Below, piece after piece: positions 17,222 through 27,203 of a DNA stretch of 31,840 bases. The position numbers and the translations under genes were made by a program. The notes under the pieces are model-generated. The model was given only the letters and a program-made list of their open reading frames with translations, ran no database searches and was not told the origin of the DNA. Positions within the stretch are counted from its first letter, which is position 1, and each line of letters begins with the position of its first letter. Origin of the DNA: Taishania sp045629585 (GTDB lineage: Bacteria; Bacteroidota; Bacteroidia; Flavobacteriales_D; Crocinitomicaceae); the NCBI GenBank assembly GCA_045629585.1, contig JAZQRM010000020.1:1-31840 (forward strand). Reading direction: 5' to 3'.

Positions 17222-20200
17222 ATGATGAAATTTGCTCTTATAAGATTTTTTGTGTTTTTTTTGTTGGTGATTACACCTTTGAAATCATTATTTGCGCAGG
17301 TGTATCCTACAGTTGTCACGCCTGTGGTTTTGGGGCCTTGTTCGATCTATTTTGATGATTTTTATTCTGCAATACGACCAAAAATACAGTTGAATCTACA
17401 GTTGAATGACCAATTTGTAGCTTCCCGGGATGTTTATATTGCGATTAAAATCACTGGACCAGGGGTTACCATAAAGTCAAATCTAGGGTTGCGCCCTCAA
17501 GTGCCGGTCACTTTGTTTTCAGGTCAAACGAAGATTCTTAATGGAGCGGATGTTGCAGATGTATTTGATTTTAATAGATTGTCTTTTTCGGGTATCTCAC
17601 GTCAACAGCTGGAAATAAATGGACGTTTACCAGAGGGAAGATACACCTTGTGTTTTACCATTTATGATTTTGTGCAAAATGTGCCTCTATCCATGGAAAG
17701 TTGTATGCAAGTACAGTTGGCTTTAAGTGATCCTCCGACAATCATCTCGCCTCAATGTGGGAGTGTTATAACACAAATTCAACCTGGTAATTTTCTTTTT
17801 AACTGGATGGTAACGAACTCTAATTCCCAGATTGATCTAGCGAATACACAATACCAGATTAATTTATATGAGATTACCAGTAACACTACTAGCCCGCAAA
17901 GCGCAATATTAAACAATCAAGCCTTATTGATTTGGCAATCGGAACTATTATCTTCATTTGTCTATAATTATTCGATAACGGATCCTATTCTGGAAATCGG
18001 TAAACGCTATGCTTATACTATTCAGGCAGTCGAGAATGGCTACCGTCCTCAAATTAAGAATAATGGGTATTCGACTCCTTGTTGGTTCTATTATGGATAT
18101 CCAGAAAATGGCGAAATTCCTCTTGTTAGCCCTGTCGATAACCATCAAATGGCCTTGAGTGATCAAGGAACTTTTTTATGGAGGAGGCCTTCTAATACCC
18201 TTTCGAACCAATTGGTCAGTTACGATTTTAAACTTGTTAAAGTGGAGAGTAATCAAACGATTCAAGATGCGATCTTTAACAATACACCAATTGTTTCCTA
18301 TACATCTTCCCCTTCATTAAGTGGCCAAAGTGCCTATACGATAAATAATGAGACACTCAATTCATTTGAAAAAATGAAACCTTATGCGTGGCAAGTGATA
18401 GGGAAAAGTGGACAACAGACAATAGCCACAAGTAAGATTAATACGTTTATAGGTCCGCCTCCGATAGAAAAATTTTATGCGGCTAATTTTGTTGTACATG
18501 TTACCGGAATCCGTCACTATGACACGCTTACTAATCGGCTCTCAGGTTCTGGGAAAACGTTGTTAAAGGACTCTACGAATAATTACACATTTTTTGATTT
18601 TAACGATATCCAACTCGAATCGATTGGAAACAATAGATGGTTAATGATTAATGGAGAAATTCGTGATGCGATTATTCTATCGAACTATATTGTGAAACCC
18701 AAAGATGAGGTTTCTAACGGTACGCTTAGTTTCCAACCTGATAGTCTTTTCATTAATCCAGATGAACTACGTTTAGGAGGTTTTTGTTCATGGGAGATTC
18801 CTTTGGTAATGGCTAATAATAAACCAGCGATAGTAACAAGTCGATATACCTCGTTAGAGTTAGCTAATTATACTTTTTTATTAGCAAATGAACACCCTAT
18901 AAAATTTAAAGAAAACAAAGATTTTCCCCTCTTAGAACCCTTTGGTTTTAATCTTTTCATGAGTAGCGAATCTTACTTAACAATATATCAAAGTAAATAC
19001 GAGCTTGGGATGGAAGGTTTTGTAGAGCTTCCTTCAAAGGTTAAAGATGTGATTGAAACAACGGTAAATGTTCCATTTAAGAATCAAAAGCAATTGTTCT
19101 TTATGGAGGAAAATAATCCGAATTATCGAACGGAACAGATTGCCTTCCTTGATAATGCTAATTACGGAGTAAGAGGAAAACACTATTATATTGATCTGTC
19201 TGAAAAAAGGTCTCCAGGTGATTTTAGAGCAGATTCTCTTTGGAAGGGTGTTTATTTTCAAATGGCGGAGTTAGTTATTCCAACCAATGGAGATGAAAGT
19301 AAACAGTTACTAGCGGATAAAGAATTAAGTGTAACTATTTATAATGACTTTGATGATGGTAATCAATTATTCATTGATCATTCAGGGCTCAATTTCACCT
19401 GTACTGTACCCTTTAGTAGTTATGATACGTTAAAATTTAATACGTTCGCATCGTCTTCTACCCTTCTTGAGATAGACATAAGTAGAAATAGCTTTAGAAA
19501 AGGTAAGTTCACTGGGAATATACAGATTCCTGTCATTGATACTTTACGATTTTTCCCATATACTGTTCCGATCAATTCGAATGGAATTCAGCGAGGAAAT
19601 ATAGATGAGTCGTTGATTGATTTGGAGTTTATCTTCAATGCAAATGGATCAGAGGAGGAAAAGGTTGAGATTAAAATTACACGAGCTATTTTTAAAGGAA
19701 ATAACCGTATTGAGATGGACGTGGATGCCGAATGGCCACACTTTCAGACTCAACTCAAAAATTTGCAGGGTTTTTCAACTTGGGGAAATGGAAATATTGG
19801 ATTTGATAGTCCAAATACTCCCGCATCTTTAAATACACAGTCGTTTGCGAAAAGTGGTGAATATAACATGGTTGTCGATTATGTCGGATGTGGTAGAGAT
19901 CGTAATGCTTATGCTTTTGGTTTATCAGCCAAAATGAATATGGCTGAAAATATAGCTGGTGAAACAGGAGCTCCAATTGTAAATGCGTATTCTATGTACA
20001 TTAATCCACTGTTGTCTGGAACTTTTACAGGTAGTGGGACAGATGTTAGTAACGTTTTACCAGGGTTTACTCCAGCGGATACTTCAGGTGTGTCTAATGG
20101 AACCTTGGCTAGTACTTCCAACTTGTCAGATGATTTATTAGAATACACTAGAGATCTTGGCTTGGATATGCGGGATACAACTTCTAATGGCAATTCCAAT

Positions 20201-22378
20201 GTGCTAATTTCAAGCAATACTATTGCAACTCTTCGAACTATTTTAGACGCAGCTGATATTCTACTTAATTTTGTGGATTCGACCAAGGTAGGTAAAGCAA
20301 GGGATTACTTAACAGTGGCTAACCAAGCGTTGAATTCGGACTTAGTCCGTAATTTAGCTGATAAAGATCCGAAAGAATTTATGGATGATTTATTGGTGGA
20401 TGTCCTCGATAATGTGATTAAGAGAGTGAATCGTCCAATTGTCAATGTCACCAATAAAGCTACAACGGGATTTCGAAATTTTGTAAATGAAAAAGCTGTT
20501 GCGCCGATTAATAAACAAATTGATTCATTAATTACAAAAGCTTTTAACTCGATTCAGGATCGATTAATCAATAATATACAAGAAGAAGCAGCTCGAGAAG
20601 CGGTGACTCAAATTATTAAGGTTGGAAAAAATGCGCTTATAGCTCAAATAAAACAGTCTGTTTCTAATTCTTTTGAGAAGAATGTGACGGTAAAGATTAC
20701 CAATTTTATAGAAAACGCAATTTCTAAGCAAATCACTGATTTTATAGCTGATCAGATTCGTTATATGGGAATGGAGTTGATTCAAAATGGTAAAAATGCT
20801 GATATCAATTTTAATCAGATATTGGAAAACACAGGTGATTTATTTGAAAACTTAGCTGACACAATCGTGACAGGAGTAAAAAGTGTTAGTTTGAATAACA
20901 TACTCAATACGGGTAGAAATTTGGTTGCAGATGCATGTAATGGTATTGATTGGAATCGGATTTTAGCTGATATGGGTAGAGAAGCTGCTAACCAAGGTGT
21001 ATCAGCAATGATAGGTTCAAACTTAGATGAGTTGTTGAAAAATAATGCATTTCTTTCTAATGTGATGCAAAATGTTTCATTCGATTTTAGTAACCTCGGT
21101 GAAAAGATCAAAAATGGTGATATTGATCAAATTGTTAAGTTTGATCCAACTTATATTAAGATTAATACTACAGCTGTTGATATTGAGGGTATGCTTAAAC
21201 ATACTAAAGACGACCCAGTGTATGGTGACCATTGGAGAGCTAGTGTATTAGTGGATATTAAGAAACCTAAGAAGATTACTATCGAGGCATTGTTTATCAC
21301 TGGTAAAACAAATTATTCTGTGCCTTTATCAGATAATTATAGAACTCCTGTTGATACAGCAGATGCGATTGCATATCAAGCTTATATAGCACAACAAGAT
21401 GCATTGGCAAGTGATACCAGTATTTTTAGTTATTGGTTTGCTAGTGTTGATGTTAATAATATTGGAATTTCTTTATCCCCTATCCCTTTGAATCTTAATG
21501 GGATAGGGGGTTTTGCATTTCATCACATGCAACGCTCTTCTCCTTTTGCTATGGTTGAACCTTGTCGTCAAAATAAATTAGGCTTAGGGTTAAGGTTCCA
21601 GTTTACAGATATGCCTATAAACGGAAAAATTGCGCAAATGGAGATGCAGTTAGAGGTTGTGATAAATTCTGGGGCATGGTCAATGGAGATGGCAGTTGTT
21701 GCGCAAGTTGGTAATTTTACATTTCAACAACGAGAGCTACCAGCGTTAGCAACATGTACTGGCATAATGGGGTATTACAGTGCTATCAATACGTTCAAAG
21801 GGCAAATGGATGTTAAGTTTAATACGAGTCCAATTTTGTGTGCTGGAGGCCAAATGGCCTTTAATTTTGATGGTTTGAATAAAACTTGGTTTGTATATGC
21901 AGGTACACGAGCTAATCCGATTTATGCGAAGTTACTTTGCAAAGATTGGTTATCCATCACTTCCTTTGTTGAGGCAAGTAATCAGGGGTTTAGCGCTGGA
22001 GTAAATCTAAATGTAGACATAAAAGCAAGAACACCTTGGTTGAGAGTAGCAGGAGTTCGTTTTAGAGGTTTTGCCGAAATGTATATAAAAATAGATACGT
22101 ATCTCGAAATTGATTTTGCGCCATCTTTTAGATTTAATGAGGCTTACGTTTACCTTTCATCAGGTGCTGCGCTTGGTGTCGATTATCAGGTTTTGGGAGG
22201 TGAGGAAAAACGATTTACATTAGCAGGTGTCGCCGTTGGGGGGTATGTTCATTACAAAGCAGCACCAGAAGGATATATACGAGGTGGTTTAGAAGGTGAA
22301 ATAACAATCATTGGGATTAAATGTGGATTTGACCTTAATGTAAACTTTGATCTTGGAAATCGATCGGATAACTCTTAA
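17222..22378 (+). CDS. Very large TANFOR-domain protein, probable surface-apparatus core component
   Basis: A 1718-residue protein with a signal peptide (to SLFAQ, residue 26). Residues about 27-190 match the TANFOR domain first noted in Tannerella forsythia: VYPTVVTPVVLGPCSIYFDD, LNGADVADVF, LSFSGISRQQLEINGRLPEG, YTLCFTIYD. FN3-like segments follow to about 415, then a long beta-rich middle. An amphipathic helical region lies at about 1005-1300 (for example NKQIDSLITKAFNSIQDRL), and the beta-rich, glycine-containing C-terminal part resembles a barrel (EKRFTLAGVAVGGYVHYKA, YIRGGLEGEITIIG). No sorting domain is seen. The start is 5 bases after the type B gene. Its job is unknown; size, position and mixed architecture suggest a structural or transport component. 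Confidence 0.8.
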   Translation: MMKFALIRFFVFFLLVITPLKSLFAQVYPTVVTPVVLGPCSIYFDDFYSAIRPKIQLNLQLNDQFVASRDVYIAIKITGPGVTIKSNLGLRPQVPVTLFSGQTKILNGADVADVFDFNRLSFSGISRQQLEINGRLPEGRYTLCFTIYDFVQNVPLSMESCMQVQLALSDPPTIISPQCGSVITQIQPGNFLFNWMVTNSNSQIDLANTQYQINLYEITSNTTSPQSAILNNQALLIWQSELLSSFVYNYSITDPILEIGKRYAYTIQAVENGYRPQIKNNGYSTPCWFYYGYPENGEIPLVSPVDNHQMALSDQGTFLWRRPSNTLSNQLVSYDFKLVKVESNQTIQDAIFNNTPIVSYTSSPSLSGQSAYTINNETLNSFEKMKPYAWQVIGKSGQQTIATSKINTFIGPPPIEKFYAANFVVHVTGIRHYDTLTNRLSGSGKTLLKDSTNNYTFFDFNDIQLESIGNNRWLMINGEIRDAIILSNYIVKPKDEVSNGTLSFQPDSLFINPDELRLGGFCSWEIPLVMANNKPAIVTSRYTSLELANYTFLLANEHPIKFKENKDFPLLEPFGFNLFMSSESYLTIYQSKYELGMEGFVELPSKVKDVIETTVNVPFKNQKQLFFMEENNPNYRTEQIAFLDNANYGVRGKHYYIDLSEKRSPGDFRADSLWKGVYFQMAELVIPTNGDESKQLLADKELSVTIYNDFDDGNQLFIDHSGLNFTCTVPFSSYDTLKFNTFASSSTLLEIDISRNSFRKGKFTGNIQIPVIDTLRFFPYTVPINSNGIQRGNIDESLIDLEFIFNANGSEEEKVEIKITRAIFKGNNRIEMDVDAEWPHFQTQLKNLQGFSTWGNGNIGFDSPNTPASLNTQSFAKSGEYNMVVDYVGCGRDRNAYAFGLSAKMNMAENIAGETGAPIVNAYSMYINPLLSGTFTGSGTDVSNVLPGFTPADTSGVSNGTLASTSNLSDDLLEYTRDLGLDMRDTTSNGNSNVLISSNTIATLRTILDAADILLNFVDSTKVGKARDYLTVANQALNSDLVRNLADKDPKEFMDDLLVDVLDNVIKRVNRPIVNVTNKATTGFRNFVNEKAVAPINKQIDSLITKAFNSIQDRLINNIQEEAAREAVTQIIKVGKNALIAQIKQSVSNSFEKNVTVKITNFIENAISKQITDFIADQIRYMGMELIQNGKNADINFNQILENTGDLFENLADTIVTGVKSVSLNNILNTGRNLVADACNGIDWNRILADMGREAANQGVSAMIGSNLDELLKNNAFLSNVMQNVSFDFSNLGEKIKNGDIDQIVKFDPTYIKINTTAVDIEGMLKHTKDDPVYGDHWRASVLVDIKKPKKITIEALFITGKTNYSVPLSDNYRTPVDTADAIAYQAYIAQQDALASDTSIFSYWFASVDVNNIGISLSPIPLNLNGIGGFAFHHMQRSSPFAMVEPCRQNKLGLGLRFQFTDMPINGKIAQMEMQLEVVINSGAWSMEMAVVAQVGNFTFQQRELPALATCTGIMGYYSAINTFKGQMDVKFNTSPILCAGGQMAFNFDGLNKTWFVYAGTRANPIYAKLLCKDWLSITSFVEASNQGFSAGVNLNVDIKARTPWLRVAGVRFRGFAEMYIKIDTYLEIDFAPSFRFNEAYVYLSSGAALGVDYQVLGGEEKRFTLAGVAVGGYVHYKAAPEGYIRGGLEGEITIIGIKCGFDLNVNFDLGNRSDNS
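21477..21509 (+). repeat. GC-rich perfect inverted repeat inside the TANFOR gene
   Basis: CCCCTATCCC (21477-21486) and GGGATAGGGG (21500-21509) form a perfect 10-base stem with a 13-base loop. It lies inside the coding region over the residues SPIPLNLNGIGG. In this AT-rich gene the stem stands out. It could fold in the mRNA and slow or shorten the transcript before the toxin genes, or it may be chance. Confidence 0.45.
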
Positions 22379-22389
22379 TTAGTAAGTAA

Positions 22390-23301
22390 ATGAAACATCT
22401 ATTAGTTTTTACAATCTTATGTGCGATACAAACAATTGTATGGGCACAAAATACAAGTGATAAAGTGATGCAGTTTTGCTTGTCAACCACCATTAATCAG
22501 GAGTTGTTACAAAAAATAAAGCAAGATCCAGAAGAGCAGAAAAAAGTTCTAGCTCTTCGACAGTTTATCGGCGATTCAACGCAAACGGATTTTAATAATG
22601 CCATCTATCTACTTGGTCAACTTGGTAAAGCAAACGCAAATCGATCTTTACATAAAGAGTATGTATTACTACTCTCTGAAATTGCCTTATTAAACAAAAA
22701 TCAAGCTGCTAGATCCATAAAGACGATGCAACTTTTTGAACGCGATGCTTTCACACCTGCGGTAAAAGATAACCTGTGGATGGTTATTACATTTAACGAA
22801 ATAGCACGGATAGAAGCCATTGAAATGATGGGCTTTATTGGAGGGAACGAAGATGTTGATTTGCTAAAAGGATTGCCTAGTTTTCAGCGATTAGGACAAA
22901 AAGAAAAATACAAAATTCTTTTAGCTTTGGTGCGTATTGGTGACAGCGAAAGTTTTGAAACTTATTATCAAGATATTTCTAATCGTGTGATTGGCGACAA
23001 GGTCGTTTATTCCATACTGCCAGATATGATCTACACCCGTAATAAACGCGTTTTTGATTTGCTTTTACAAGAAATGAATACAACCATTCCGAGATGTTAT
23101 TCTGCAAATAATGATTCGGAAGAAAGAATACTTTGTGCTTACAGAATCATGGAAGAAATCGCACCGTATATTCTCCGTTTTCCTGTTGCAGTGGATAAAT
23201 CAGGAGCCTTGGAAGGCGACTATGAGCAAGCTTTAGAAGCCGTTCGCCAATGGATGCAAAATAACCAATTAGAATATTCAATCAACATGGATAAATTTTG
23301 A
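22390..23301 (+). CDS. Secreted alpha-helical repeat protein (HEAT-like)
   Basis: A 303-residue protein with a signal peptide (MKHLLVFTILCAIQTIVWAQ). The mature part is almost all helical with hydrophobic residues spaced as in HEAT/ARM-like repeats, for example IEAIEMMGFIGGNEDVDLLKG and KYKILLALVRIGDSESFETYY. Such solenoids bind other proteins. It begins 11 bases after the TANFOR gene and ends as TGA three bases before the toxin ATG, so the two are surely co-translated. A periplasmic chaperone or adaptor for the toxin is a reasonable guess. HEAT membership is judged from pattern only. Confidence 0.6.
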   Translation: MKHLLVFTILCAIQTIVWAQNTSDKVMQFCLSTTINQELLQKIKQDPEEQKKVLALRQFIGDSTQTDFNNAIYLLGQLGKANANRSLHKEYVLLLSEIALLNKNQAARSIKTMQLFERDAFTPAVKDNLWMVITFNEIARIEAIEMMGFIGGNEDVDLLKGLPSFQRLGQKEKYKILLALVRIGDSESFETYYQDISNRVIGDKVVYSILPDMIYTRNKRVFDLLLQEMNTTIPRCYSANNDSEERILCAYRIMEEIAPYILRFPVAVDKSGALEGDYEQALEAVRQWMQNNQLEYSINMDKF

Positions 23302-23303
23302 TT

Positions 23304-26300
23304 ATGAAACAACTACTTATTATTGCTTTATTTTTATCCTTTTCTCTAAGTGGAATTGCTCAAGCGGACTCATCGTTGACTAATACTACGACAAATGACG
23401 TTTCATTTTTAGATTTTGTCAAGAAGGTTACTTTCAACCCGACCATCTTATTAAAGAAGCAGCATTTTAAAAGCGCGCATAATGTTCAATTACAGTTGTT
23501 ACCAGCCAACACATCTCAAAGCCCACAAGCTATAAAAGGATTTGAAAAGGCGATGCAAAAAATCATTCGTTTTTTGTTGGAAAGTGGAACAGAAGGTATC
23601 GTACGTTATTATTTCAACCCGAATCATCCTCGAACTCCATTTTCGGTAGTAGTGTCAGAAGAACTCCACTGTAAATTTACTTCCGAGGACTTAGATAGTA
23701 TCACTAAGCTGTTAAATATACCTTTTCAAACGAGTGCCATCAACTATAACAATGCAGCTCTGTTTGAAGGTGCTATTCAAGCAGGTTTAGACTATACAGG
23801 AAAATGTCTCATTAAAAATCGAGCTAAATGTGGACCGATTCCTGAAAATCTCATCACAGAAATAAATACCAAGCCACTTAGTATTAAGTTGGAAAATGTG
23901 GAGAATTCAAAATACGATTTGGATGAATATAAACACGAAAACTACGCATCCTATTACGCTGAGGTATATGATTTATACATACGTAAAAACGTGTATGTGC
24001 CTGCCAAGTTGATGATTACTGGTGAAGCCAACGAACCTTTGGCAATTGCCATTACTAAAAACGATCCTACAGTCCTCAAGCAAAACTTTTCTGTTAAAAA
24101 CATGACTACCAACCAAGTGTTGGAGTTGAAAAGTGGAAGTACGCCCGAAAAACTGTTCATCCAATTACCAAACAACTTACCACCCAATCAACGTATCGAA
24201 TTTGGTATATTTTACAAAAGTACAGTAGATAGCATCACCTATACCGTTGGCTCGTTTATCGTACATACGTTTACCAAAAAGACGATAAACGTGCATCTGG
24301 TATCGGTTAACAATGCGTCTGTAGACCGTGCGGATATTCAAGATGCACTGAACAAGCACTATTCGCCTGTGGGCGTAAATTTCTTAGTGCAACCTGTTAT
24401 CAACCTGAATAAGGAGGACGATTGGGCAACAAACATCACCATGGAAAGTAGTGGTTTGTTTTATAGTTATACCAAAGAACTTCGTGATTATGTTGGTGCA
24501 GTGCGTGATTTGGACAACTATTCTAAAGATGATTATTACTTGGTTTTTGGATTGACCTCATCAGTGGATGGATATATGCCACGCAAAAGCAACATCGGTT
24601 TTGTTTTCACGACTGACTCTTTAGCAAGAACCGTTGCTGCCCACGAACTTGGACATGGAGCCTTCCATTTGCGTCATATTTTTTCGGAAGATGAATTAGG
24701 TGAAGGTGCAAGAGGCACCACCGAAAATTTAATGGATTATGTTAATAACCCCAAAGACTTATATGTGCCTCAATGGCTCGGCATCGATGATCCCGTATCG
24801 GTTGGATGGTTTGAAGGAGATGATGAGGAGGGGTGGTATAATGTATCCAAGGCAGATTATAAATGTATTCCTTATGGTGTTACATTCACCAGTGAAGATA
24901 TCTACATAAATTTAGATGGTGAGAAGATAAAATTGGAGGATGGTTACGAGCCTTATTTTTTTGTAGGTGAGACGACGGGATTAGAAGGTCGCTTATTAGC
25001 GATTAGAAATAGTAGAAATGGTGAAATATATTACGCTGCAGCTAAAATAAATGCTAAAGGGTATTACAATTTTAAATTAAATGAGATCGTAGATACTTAT
25101 GAAGGGATATTATATGACGGTAATAAGGATGCTACTTTGCTTACCTCTGTAGGTAATGAATATCAATTAAGGAAAGGAGAGACAGTCTTGCACTTCTATT
25201 TTGAACATGGTAAGGATTGTCCAGGTATTCCTAGATCAAACACAAACAATAATAATATAACAAGAACCTGTGGTACAATTGATACATTAATTAATAAAGC
25301 AGGGATCTTAGCGTGCTTATTAGATACTGATATTAATCACTCCGCTGATAATTTATCAAAATTAATCGTTAGGGAATCAGATTGTGCAATTTATAATCTT
25401 GATTTTAGTATTCGGACTCGTATAATTGGCAGGTTGTTGCAGCATGATGGCAGCTGGGAACTAGCTGAACAAAATATCTTGAATAAGGTAATTAAAAATA
25501 CCCCTCGTCAGTATGAAGTTTCATTACTCGAGTCTTTTCAGGACAATAATTATCAGTGGTTAAAATTATTGCATGATCAGTTATCTGAATATTTGGACCT
25601 CAATGATAAACTTGATTTACAAGTTGCATATCAAGTTTACGGTTCGCTGTCGAAAATGGTTCAAAGAAATTATAATCAATTAACATTTTTAGGTGGTGAT
25701 AAAACTCTATCGTTTATAAGTCCAGAAGTAAGTAACATATTATTAGCAAGACCTTCACAGATCTATTCCATAGATGTTCCTTACGCTAGTTTTCCTATTT
25801 TTATTGGTGGGAATGCAGGAACTAGATTTAATTTGGGTAGATTGCAAGGGATTGAATTGCCGACTAATTATGGATCACAATCAGGTTTTGTTTGTGACTT
25901 TGAATTTGGTCATAGTGAACTACCGTTTGAATTTGATAATGGATACATTAAAGTGTATCAGCGTTTCACTGTCAAAGAAATTTTTGACGGATTTTCTATC
26001 AACTCTCCAGGCATGTCTCCCCAGGATTTTAATCTTTATAGTTTAACAGAAACCTATTCAGTTGATCCTTTCCAATACGTGGATCTTGTTTTTGCAAAGA
26101 ATTATGGAGCGGAAGGATATACTGAAGGGCAAAGTATTTTTGTGCCTTCATTTTACGCTTTACTCATACAACAAAGTATTCTTAACAATCAATTTGATGA
26201 AAATTTCAGACAAGTCACCAATTTGGTTGAAATTGTTGCAGGAATGGCTGCTATCGTTTCTGCACCCATCACGCTAGGTTCATCTATAGCTGTATTTGCA

Positions 26301-27203
26301 GGTGTAGTTGGTGCAATTGATTTGGCTATACAAAACAGTCGTACAACCAACAATTTAACTTCAGAAGAATACAACTCTGATTTTTTTAAGAATTGGGATG
26401 CAATCAAAGGAATCACTGATATTGCAATGGGGATTTATGCCCTGCCATCATTGGCTAAATTCGCTATCAAGATGGGAAACACGGTCTTAAGAAACGGTCG
26501 CCATTTATATTTCGCGATAGCCTTTCGAAAAGCAGTTAAAAATACGCATCTTAAGCCGACGAATGTTTCACCAAAAGTAATTAACTTAGCCGATGAAATA
26601 AGCGAAGGTGTTCGGTTAGGAGTTGACGATGTAACATACTATTGGAAGGGAGTTAAAGAGGCGGGGAGATTTATTGCAAACTCAGGTACAGAGCTTAGAA
26701 CCTATCTAGATGACCTTGTTACTTTACCTGCAGGAAAAACATATTCTGGAAAAATTTATAGGTATAAAACTACAGGAGCAAGTTATAATGTCACTGATAT
26801 TAATCCGAATATGAATCCCCTTGAAAATAGATTTAAATCTGGTTTGTATGCTAGTACATCCAGTGATGGAAATTATTTAGAAGCTATGGGTAATGGTGGG
26901 ATAACAGGTAAAACCCAATATGAAGTTACAAATGTTCAAATTAACAATTTATTGGATTTAACAGATGATAATATCATTCAACAGTTAGGAACATCTTTCG
27001 ATCAAATGAAATTGTCAGGAGTTATTAATAAATATGAATACACACATGTTGTAGCTGACTGGGCAAAAAGTAAAGGGTATTCAGGAGTTCGTTTTTACGG
27101 TGCTCAAGGCTCAGGGACAGTTTACGAAAATATCATTTTATTTGAACAAACTACCGTAAATAATGCAATAACAAATAGTTCAATAAATCCTGTCGCATGG
27201 TAA
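23304..27203 (+). CDS. Putative polymorphic-type toxin: zinc-metalloprotease motif plus C-terminal RES/ADP-ribosyltransferase-like domain
   Basis: I start at ATG 23304 (1299 residues, signal peptide MKQLLIIALFLSFSLSGIAQ); a TTG two codons earlier is also open. Residues about 330-500 carry a metzincin-like zinc motif, HELGHGAFHLRH (His447, Glu448, His451, third ligand His455 or His458), and NLMDY with Met477 that could be the Met-turn. A hydrophobic stretch at about 974-1008 (AGMAAIVSAPITLGSSIAVFAG) may insert in a membrane. The last 150 residues resemble RES/ADP-ribosyltransferase-fold toxins: IYRYKT (Arg1153), FKSGLYAST (Tyr1182), YLEAMG (Glu1193), NLLDLTD, and GYSGVRFYGAQGSG before ENIILFEQ. 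RES toxins degrade NAD+. No T9SS sorting domain is present. The next gene overlaps by 7 bases, as immunity genes often do. The protease motif is firm; the toxin call is moderate. Confidence 0.65.
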   Translation: MKQLLIIALFLSFSLSGIAQADSSLTNTTTNDVSFLDFVKKVTFNPTILLKKQHFKSAHNVQLQLLPANTSQSPQAIKGFEKAMQKIIRFLLESGTEGIVRYYFNPNHPRTPFSVVVSEELHCKFTSEDLDSITKLLNIPFQTSAINYNNAALFEGAIQAGLDYTGKCLIKNRAKCGPIPENLITEINTKPLSIKLENVENSKYDLDEYKHENYASYYAEVYDLYIRKNVYVPAKLMITGEANEPLAIAITKNDPTVLKQNFSVKNMTTNQVLELKSGSTPEKLFIQLPNNLPPNQRIEFGIFYKSTVDSITYTVGSFIVHTFTKKTINVHLVSVNNASVDRADIQDALNKHYSPVGVNFLVQPVINLNKEDDWATNITMESSGLFYSYTKELRDYVGAVRDLDNYSKDDYYLVFGLTSSVDGYMPRKSNIGFVFTTDSLARTVAAHELGHGAFHLRHIFSEDELGEGARGTTENLMDYVNNPKDLYVPQWLGIDDPVSVGWFEGDDEEGWYNVSKADYKCIPYGVTFTSEDIYINLDGEKIKLEDGYEPYFFVGETTGLEGRLLAIRNSRNGEIYYAAAKINAKGYYNFKLNEIVDTYEGILYDGNKDATLLTSVGNEYQLRKGETVLHFYFEHGKDCPGIPRSNTNNNNITRTCGTIDTLINKAGILACLLDTDINHSADNLSKLIVRESDCAIYNLDFSIRTRIIGRLLQHDGSWELAEQNILNKVIKNTPRQYEVSLLESFQDNNYQWLKLLHDQLSEYLDLNDKLDLQVAYQVYGSLSKMVQRNYNQLTFLGGDKTLSFISPEVSNILLARPSQIYSIDVPYASFPIFIGGNAGTRFNLGRLQGIELPTNYGSQSGFVCDFEFGHSELPFEFDNGYIKVYQRFTVKEIFDGFSINSPGMSPQDFNLYSLTETYSVDPFQYVDLVFAKNYGAEGYTEGQSIFVPSFYALLIQQSILNNQFDENFRQVTNLVEIVAGMAAIVSAPITLGSSIAVFAGVVGAIDLAIQNSRTTNNLTSEEYNSDFFKNWDAIKGITDIAMGIYALPSLAKFAIKMGNTVLRNGRHLYFAIAFRKAVKNTHLKPTNVSPKVINLADEISEGVRLGVDDVTYYWKGVKEAGRFIANSGTELRTYLDDLVTLPAGKTYSGKIYRYKTTGASYNVTDINPNMNPLENRFKSGLYASTSSDGNYLEAMGNGGITGKTQYEVTNVQINNLLDLTDDNIIQQLGTSFDQMKLSGVINKYEYTHVVADWAKSKGYSGVRFYGAQGSGTVYENIILFEQTTVNNAITNSSINPVAW

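Noticed and set aside
19909..20286. A 125-residue minus-strand open frame
   Set aside because: It lies wholly inside the TANFOR gene, has no recognisable domain or start context, and is a shadow of the plus-strand codons.
20815..21111. A 98-residue minus-strand open frame
   Set aside because: It is opposite the helical part of the TANFOR gene and has no family features or promoter.
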